A DNA stretch of 6,115 nucleotides from an uncultured Candidatus Saccharibacteria bacterium (GTDB taxonomy: Bacteria; Patescibacteriota; Saccharimonadia; Saccharimonadales; Saccharimonadaceae). The DNA is taken from NCBI GenBank assembly GCA_949101405.1, contig CARYFM010000022.1:1-6115 (forward strand), read 5' to 3'. The notes below the pieces were generated by a model. It had not been told where the DNA came from. It did not search any database and saw only the letters and a list, made by a program, of their open reading frames with translations. Both the position numbers and the translations under genes were made by a program. Below, piece by piece: positions 1-4,124 of this stretch (position 1 is the first letter of the stretch; each line of letters starts with the position of its first letter).

Positions 1-34
1 CCAGCACCCCATGTTACCCATGTACTATTGATTA

Positions 35-43
35 TGATATAAT
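35..43 (+). promoter_or_regulatory. Extended -10 promoter element (P1)
   Basis: The sequence TGATATAAT is a perfect extended -10 (TGn followed by TATAAT at 38-43). The best -35 candidate, TTACCC at 14-19, lies 18 bases upstream and matches TTGACA poorly, as is usual for extended -10 promoters. Transcription would start near position 50, at the left edge of the inverted repeat at 52-94. There is no experimental support. Confidence 0.5.
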
Positions 44-51
44 GTATTTAT

Positions 52-94
52 GGTTATCAGTTCAGTTTAGTAACCCTCTGAACACCAGATAACC
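52..94. repeat. Interrupted inverted repeat in the upstream leader
   Basis: The outer arms GGTTATC (52-58) and GATAACC (88-94) are perfectly complementary. Nested inside them, GTTCAG (60-65) and CTGAAC (78-83) are also perfectly complementary. One base (59) on the left and four bases (84-87) on the right form an asymmetric internal loop, and the apical loop is 12 bases. The left arm GGTTAT could instead pair with GTAACC at 70-75, giving a second, mutually exclusive fold. A T-rich run (99-108) follows after four bases. It could be an RNA structure in the transcript from P1, a weak terminator, or a dyad operator for a repressor or activator; the sequence does not decide between these. Confidence 0.5.
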
Positions 95-117
95 TACCTT
101 TTTCTTTTATGCGTTTA

Positions 118-126
118 TGCTATAAT
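118..126 (+). promoter_or_regulatory. Extended -10 promoter element (P2), likely late-operon promoter
   Basis: TGCTATAAT is a second perfect extended -10, with TATAAT at 121-126. No convincing -35 is visible; the upstream region (99-108) is a pyrimidine-rich tract. The start site would fall near 131-134, giving an untranslated leader of almost 90 bases before the holin start at 221. It is the closest recognisable promoter to the gene cluster, so it is the best candidate for driving it, together with any transcript entering from further left. Confidence 0.55.
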
Positions 127-140
127 TAGGACATATCAAT

Positions 141-168
141 GACGGCAGTTTAATCTAGCCGTATTTTT
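141..168 (+). terminator. Terminator-like hairpin 1 in the operon leader
   Basis: ACGGC (142-146) pairs with GCCGT (158-162). The stem extends by two more pairs (AG at 147-148 with CT at 155-156) if A157 bulges. An ATTTTTAT tract follows directly (163-170). It is weaker than the hairpin that follows, but it has the stem plus T-tract form of an intrinsic terminator. It begins only about ten bases after the predicted P2 start site. It could also be a pausing or antiterminator structure. Confidence 0.45.
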
Positions 169-172
169 ATTG

Positions 173-202
173 CGACCAGTTTTTACTGGTCGTTTTTATT
201 TT
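173..202 (+). terminator. Strong intrinsic terminator in the leader ahead of the holin gene
   Basis: CGACCAGT (173-180) and ACTGGTCG (185-192) form a perfect 8-bp stem with a TTTT loop, followed at once by TTTTTATTTT (193-202). This is a textbook rho-independent terminator for + strand transcription. It ends only 18 bases before the holin start, and the gap holds just the ribosome binding site and no room for a promoter. Transcripts reaching the six genes must therefore pass through it, which implies read-through or antitermination. Confidence 0.75.
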
Positions 203-205
203 ACG

Positions 206-212
206 AAAGGAG
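206..212 (+). promoter_or_regulatory. Ribosome binding site fixing the holin start
   Basis: AAAGGAG lies 8 bases before the ATG at 221, an optimal Shine-Dalgarno match and spacing. It decides the start: the in-frame ATA codon at 170 sits between the two hairpins, has no ribosome binding site, and would require translating through the terminator stem. Confidence 0.8.
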
Positions 213-220
213 TTTCATTT

Positions 221-445
221 ATGACCTTCAAAAAGAAAACCACTCGTCAACTATCAATGGCAGTCGGTATTTTATCGTTTGCTGCATTCATTATCCAAGG
301 ACTTGGCAGTACTTGGGGCTTCGAGAGCGTTGCTAAACAACTGACTCAAACTGCCTTATTGTTCTCCGGTGGTATCAACATCTACTTCTTGGGTGTTACT
401 GGACAAAAGAATAGTGCAGACAAGGAGAAAAACGATGATAAATAA
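221..445 (+). CDS. Putative phage holin (two membrane segments)
   Basis: The 74-residue product is small and has two likely transmembrane segments, about residues 11-29 and 41-60, joined by a short loop with one Glu and one Lys. The N-terminus is basic (KKKTTR at 4-9) and the C-terminal tail is charged and Lys/Asp-rich (63-74). This matches class II holin form: small, two membrane spans, charged tail. Holins assemble in the cytoplasmic membrane and set the time of lysis. The assignment rests on size, topology and position directly before a CHAP endolysin; I do not recognise a specific family signature. The gene ends inside the start of the endolysin gene (11-base overlap), which suggests translational coupling. 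Another small phage membrane protein is the main alternative. Confidence 0.7.
   Translation: MTFKKKTTRQLSMAVGILSFAAFIIQGLGSTWGFESVAKQLTQTALLFSGGINIYFLGVTGQKNSADKEKNDDK
422..427 (+). promoter_or_regulatory. Ribosome binding site for the endolysin, inside the holin gene
   Basis: AAGGAG lies 7 bases before the ATG at 435, within the last codons of the holin gene. It supports the start at 435 over an upstream in-frame ATG at 369, which would overlap the second holin membrane segment and has no comparable site. Confidence 0.75.
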
Positions 446-1358
446 GTTAAAGAAAAATCTCGGTAATAATATTGCCTTCCTTATTTTTCTAGCATTCGTA
501 GGCGTATGTGGCGTATTTTTAGCTATTGGCACGCCGTCAGAAGATGGAAGCATTACACTTGATGGGAAGAACGCCAAAATTGATCAATCTACGCTGGATT
601 TTATTGAAGACTCCAAAGCGGCGCTCGCTCGCTTAATGAACCAAGATGCTCCGACCGATGAACAGACTATTGCCGAGAATGACGAGGAAGCTACTGGACA
701 AGGATTCTATGTCACGATTGACGACATTCTCTCACGTAGGCTCGCCCCGGGTACCTCACCGTATCAATGCTCACGCTACACAGCCTATCTCGCAACTGGC
801 AAGAGCGTTTACTCAACAGCTCATCTCGACTACGGGCCAGTCAACGGTAAAGATGTCGCTGCTTGGCTCGTGAAGAACTATGGGTTTAAGTATATCGATC
901 AGCCAGTAAAGGGTGCGATTGGATCAGGAGGGTTTAATACTACCTATGGTCATACGGCACTCTATTTGTATTCCACTGGAGCAAATACAGCTATGGTTGA
1001 GGATGCGAACTATACTCCGCTTACCGTTGCTACGCACAACATGAACATTGACGGTTGGGTATGGGTCGTGCCAGGTAATTATGAGCCAGAAACAGCCGTA
1101 CAAGCTCCTACAACGCCTGATAGTATGCCTACAAATACTGCTACTGACTGCTCAAAGCTCAAAGTAGTTTCTGGTGATACTATGGGAAAGATTATGGCTC
1201 GCTGTGAGGGTAAGGCAGTTTATGGTGAGGCTATGGACGCTTATGCTCGCACATGGTTCTCTGCTAAGATCAAACCCGGTCAATCTGTGTATGATGGCTG
1301 GCATTCGTCAACTGGCGTGGGATTGTATGCTGGTGACATTATTGAACATAGGAAATAG
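435..1358 (+). CDS. Membrane-anchored CHAP-domain endolysin with LysM-like C-terminus
   Basis: The 307-residue product is probably a peptidoglycan amidase or endopeptidase used for lysis. Residues 13-32 form a hydrophobic segment (signal anchor or SAR type) with no clear signal-peptidase site, followed by an acidic linker to about residue 88. The CHAP domain spans about 90-216: catalytic Cys112 in the motif YQCSRY, His173 in YGH, and an acidic/amide pair in VEDAN (Glu189 or Asp190, with Asn192), which matches the usual Cys-His-Glu/Asn order. A Pro/Thr-rich linker (217-238) leads to a C-terminal domain (239-307) that looks LysM-like: it opens with VVSGDTMGKIM and closes with LYAGDIIEH. Cys239 and Cys257 could form a disulfide there. 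The start overlaps the holin gene, as expected for a lysis cassette. CHAP is confident; the LysM assignment is moderate. A virion-associated wall hydrolase is possible, because tail genes follow. Confidence 0.85.
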   Translation: MINKLKKNLGNNIAFLIFLAFVGVCGVFLAIGTPSEDGSITLDGKNAKIDQSTLDFIEDSKAALARLMNQDAPTDEQTIAENDEEATGQGFYVTIDDILSRRLAPGTSPYQCSRYTAYLATGKSVYSTAHLDYGPVNGKDVAAWLVKNYGFKYIDQPVKGAIGSGGFNTTYGHTALYLYSTGANTAMVEDANYTPLTVATHNMNIDGWVWVVPGNYEPETAVQAPTTPDSMPTNTATDCSKLKVVSGDTMGKIMARCEGKAVYGEAMDAYARTWFSAKIKPGQSVYDGWHSSTGVGLYAGDIIEHRK

Positions 1359-1361
1359 TGC

Positions 1362-1769
1362 ATGGATAAAGTCACGTTAGGACAGGTCTGGGAGATTATT
1401 GTCTGGGTAGCTGGCGCCATAGGCGTTTTAAGCGTAATCGTAGGTCTCGGCATTAAGGTTCATAAAATCTTCAAACGAAATCGACACAATGAAATCAGTG
1501 AAATCGTTAAAACTGCGATCTCTTCAGAAATGACGCCGATGACTTCAGAAATAAGCAACTTAAAAGACGCGGTCAAGGCGAATGAGCTTGGTTCGTGCAA
1601 AAACTTCCTAGTGCGTTTTCTGGCAGACGTTGAACAAGGGCAAGCTATTGATGAAATAGAATTGGAGCGCTTTTACGAAGTGTACGGTAGATATACTAGT
1701 CCAGAGCTTGGTGGCAACTCATATATTCATGAGAAAGTTGAGCGACTGAAAGCGCAGGGAAAACTCTGA
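1362..1769 (+). CDS. Phage membrane/coiled-coil protein near the lysis genes (XhlA-like layout)
   Basis: The 135-residue product has one N-terminal transmembrane segment (about 10-32), a basic stop-transfer stretch (KVHKIFKRNRH, 32-42), a helical and possibly coiled-coil region (42-75), and a C-terminal block (78-135) with motifs CKNFLVRF, ERFYEVYGRYT and GGNSYIHEKVERL. From memory, that C-terminal block recurs in small proteins of Firmicutes phages beside holin and endolysin genes; the exact family name is uncertain. The N-terminal half has the layout of XhlA-type lysis accessory proteins, which associate with the membrane and help the holin and endolysin. It starts 3 bases after the endolysin stop, with AGGA at 1350-1353 giving an 8-base spacing. 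It ends in TGA one base before the next gene. A second holin or a structural anchor remains possible. Confidence 0.65.
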   Translation: MDKVTLGQVWEIIVWVAGAIGVLSVIVGLGIKVHKIFKRNRHNEISEIVKTAISSEMTPMTSEISNLKDAVKANELGSCKNFLVRFLADVEQGQAIDEIELERFYEVYGRYTSPELGGNSYIHEKVERLKAQGKL

Positions 1770-1770
1770 G

Positions 1771-2145
1771 ATGAAAATTGACGGCGACTTATTAAAAATC
1801 AACGGGCAAAAAGTTATTGGATTAAAAGCGTACCGAATTGGTTCTAACCTGCTATGGAAAGATGCCGAGCGTAATATGAATGGCGACGTACGTGCGTCCT
1901 ATTTGGGCGAGTATCCTAAAATTGAGCTGGAGTTTATAGACGGATTGACTCAAGCAGAAATTACACAGATATATAATCAGCTTGCGCAGCCATTTTTCGA
2001 TGTCACCTACTATCATCTCGGAACTGGGCAAGAGATTACGGCGCAATATTATCGTAATGATTATAGCTTGGAGCTGCTCGATAAAAGACGAGGCTTATTC
2101 AAAGGCTTTTCTGTTAGCCTGATCCCAATATCGAGGAGAAGCTAG
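1771..2145 (+). CDS. DUF6711-like small phage tail protein
   Basis: The 124-residue product has no signal peptide or membrane segment and looks like a compact beta-rich domain. The pattern resembles the DUF6711 phage proteins as I recall them: an N-terminal 'ing' segment (KINGQKVIG, 9-17), a central 'AERNMNGD' motif (32-39), a helix after 'IDGLTQAEI', then 'FFDVTYYHLGTGQ' and a closing strand ending in 'SVSLIPI'. In Firmicutes siphophages such proteins are encoded between the tape-measure and the tail hub (Tal) genes, and a hub gene follows here with no gap, so a distal-tail structural role is likely. No biochemical function is established to my knowledge. A modest AGGGA (1756-1760) precedes the start, which is 1 base after the previous stop, so coupling is likely. 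No tape-measure gene precedes it. Confidence 0.7.
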   Translation: MKIDGDLLKINGQKVIGLKAYRIGSNLLWKDAERNMNGDVRASYLGEYPKIELEFIDGLTQAEITQIYNQLAQPFFDVTYYHLGTGQEITAQYYRNDYSLELLDKRRGLFKGFSVSLIPISRRS

Positions 2146-4110
2146 ATGATTAACGCTAGTGAACGATTCAAGACAGCTATGCGCCAGCCCGTTAAGATGA
2201 TTGGCATGTATCTAACTGAGGTGAATGGTGATCATCGAGTATTTCGGGCAAGCGATTCGTTAGTATCAGTGGAAATTGAGACAATTGGCAGCTTATTCTC
2301 TACTGCCGCCAAAGCAATTGTGATACGGTTAATCGGCACAGACGTAAACTTAGTTGACTCCGACATTAGACCCACCTTACAGGCGCAAATAAGCACCAAT
2401 CCGAGCGAGTGGAACGAGATAGGCTATGGTATTTTTAGAATTAACGAACAAGAAGTTGACCTAAAAACTGGCACAACAACCTGTAGAGGTTACGACATGA
2501 TAGGTGCGGCAGCCGACTTACCATATGCAGTTAGCGACATTGAGTGGAAGTGCACTGTCGGATCATTAGCTGAACAGGTAGCAAAACGAATTGGTGTTGA
2601 ATTGGGAACCGATATGTCAACTCTGGCAAATTATGACTACCTTATTGAGGAGGATTTATACGAAAAGATTTCTGAAACCAACTACCGCAACATTCTAGCA
2701 GAGATTGCTGGAGCAACAGGTACAACTTGTCGTATGCACAATGATAGGTTGGAGTTTATTAAGCCTCCACTTGCTGAAGCTATTGACGTCCTCTCCTATG
2801 ATAATTTATTGGACATCAAAAGATTGCCGCTTTATGGACCAATAAATTCCGTCGTTCTCGCGCGCACGCCGCAAGAAGACAATATTGTCTTGTCGGATGA
2901 TGAAAGTATAGCGAGCAACGGGCTCACGGAACTGAAGCTTGCCAACAATGAGATATTGGATGACGCCCGCGAACGCCTCGCTCCAGCGATTCTAGATACC
3001 GTTAAAAATTTTGCCTTTACTCCTATCGATGCAACCACCGAAGGGCACGGATGGTACGAATTTGGGGATCGTATCCTAGTTACAGATGGAGAAAATGATT
3101 GGGAATCCGTAATTACGGAAATAAAATTAGTTTTTAGTGGAGGCGGTATTAAGGAGGTTATTAAAGCGATTGCGCCAGACGAAACTCAAACTAACTATGC
3201 TTTAGCTGGCGGAATCACTAAGACGCTCTACAACACCGAAATTAAAGTTGATAAGCAAAACCAAAGGATTGACTCTATTGTTGAAGAGCAACAGATCTTT
3301 GAGGGCAAAGTAAATAATAATTTTACTCAGATCAACCAAAACATCTCCTCAGTCATCACCTCCGTGCAAAGCTCGGGAGGCAACAATCTCATTAGAAACT
3401 CCGCCTTTTACTTTAAGGACGCGGACGGGTCATATACGTTTTGGACATTATCTGACGACGGCAAAATTGAGGTCTTACCGTCCGCCGAAGCGGCAAGTTT
3501 TGGTTCATTGTCAGGACAGGTTATTCGACTTAAAAATAAATCGATAGCTCAAACTGTGAGTGTTAAGGCTGACTCGGCAGATATTGCTGAAGATAACAAA
3601 ACCTATTATACGTTCTCGTGCCGGATTCGCAAAACTGCTGCTGGCGAGGGTTCAATCATCATCACGGATGGTTATAGCGATTGGAAGATTGAAGTTCCCA
3701 ACGGCGAAGCCCCGATTTACAACGAGTACACAATAGAGAAGATTTTGCCAAAAAGCTCCGTACTTGTCATCACTGTGTTTGGCAGTGATGAATCTGAGCT
3801 TAGCGTGACTGATATGATGCTGGCAGTTGGTGATTATCGTTCGCAGTGGACTCAGGCGAATGGTGAGCTGGCTAATACCCAGACGCAAGTCGACATTCAG
3901 GGCGTTAAGGTCAGCTCTACGACTACCGATGATACTAGTAGCCAACTTACTTCGCAGGGGCTCTATACGAAAGATGGCAGCAACATTATTAGTTCACTCA
4001 CAAACGGCGGTCTTGTAACCCCGGAAATTAATGCTACTAGGGAGATTAGTATGCCGCCAATTAAAATCGTACCTCAAAGAGACGGCTGGGCTTTCGTTCC
4101 AACGGATTAA
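2146..4110 (+). CDS. Phage tail hub / tail-associated (Tal, gp27-like) protein with coiled coil and jelly-roll-like module
   Basis: The 654-residue product is probably the central baseplate or tail-tip protein that closes the tail tube and carries the receptor-binding protein. Residues 1 to about 345 look like the gp27/Tal hub fold: the opening ASERFKTAMRQPVK, a 'GYGIFRINEQEVD' segment (93-105), a 'GYDMIGAAADLPY' segment (115-127), then a hub segment starting near 166. Residues about 360-408 form a heptad-like coiled coil, consistent with trimerisation. Residues about 412-572 resemble a carbohydrate-binding jelly roll: NLIRNSAFYF at the start, conserved Trp433, and 'MMLAVGDYRSQW' at the end. 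The C-terminus (573-654) looks like a small tip domain ending near DGWAF. I see no catalytic motif of a tail peptidase. The gene abuts the previous stop and has GAGGAG at 2133-2138. The hub assignment is strong; the carbohydrate-binding call is an inference from pattern. Confidence 0.8.
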   Translation: MINASERFKTAMRQPVKMIGMYLTEVNGDHRVFRASDSLVSVEIETIGSLFSTAAKAIVIRLIGTDVNLVDSDIRPTLQAQISTNPSEWNEIGYGIFRINEQEVDLKTGTTTCRGYDMIGAAADLPYAVSDIEWKCTVGSLAEQVAKRIGVELGTDMSTLANYDYLIEEDLYEKISETNYRNILAEIAGATGTTCRMHNDRLEFIKPPLAEAIDVLSYDNLLDIKRLPLYGPINSVVLARTPQEDNIVLSDDESIASNGLTELKLANNEILDDARERLAPAILDTVKNFAFTPIDATTEGHGWYEFGDRILVTDGENDWESVITEIKLVFSGGGIKEVIKAIAPDETQTNYALAGGITKTLYNTEIKVDKQNQRIDSIVEEQQIFEGKVNNNFTQINQNISSVITSVQSSGGNNLIRNSAFYFKDADGSYTFWTLSDDGKIEVLPSAEAASFGSLSGQVIRLKNKSIAQTVSVKADSADIAEDNKTYYTFSCRIRKTAAGEGSIIITDGYSDWKIEVPNGEAPIYNEYTIEKILPKSSVLVITVFGSDESELSVTDMMLAVGDYRSQWTQANGELANTQTQVDIQGVKVSSTTTDDTSSQLTSQGLYTKDGSNIISSLTNGGLVTPEINATREISMPPIKIVPQRDGWAFVPTD

Positions 4111-4124
4111 GAATAAGGAGAAAT

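Noticed and set aside
50..70. Tiny open frames in the leader (ATG at 50, six codons; ATG at 139, four codons)
   Set aside because: They are too short to separate from chance, have no ribosome binding sites, and show no leader-peptide feature such as runs of regulatory codons.
170..220. N-terminal extension of the holin from an ATA codon at 170
   Set aside because: The extension would be encoded by the terminator hairpin and T tract, with no ribosome binding site; the ATG at 221 has an optimal one.
369..434. Upstream in-frame ATG for the endolysin gene at 369
   Set aside because: It would add 22 residues encoded within the holin coding region, lacks a ribosome binding site, and would displace the membrane anchor from the N-terminus. 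The ATG at 435 has AAGGAG at ideal spacing.
646..873. Alternative + strand frames at 646-873, 1174-1380, 3827-4018 and 5473-5661
   Set aside because: They overlap confidently assigned genes in another frame and encode low-complexity or unpatterned products with no ribosome binding sites.
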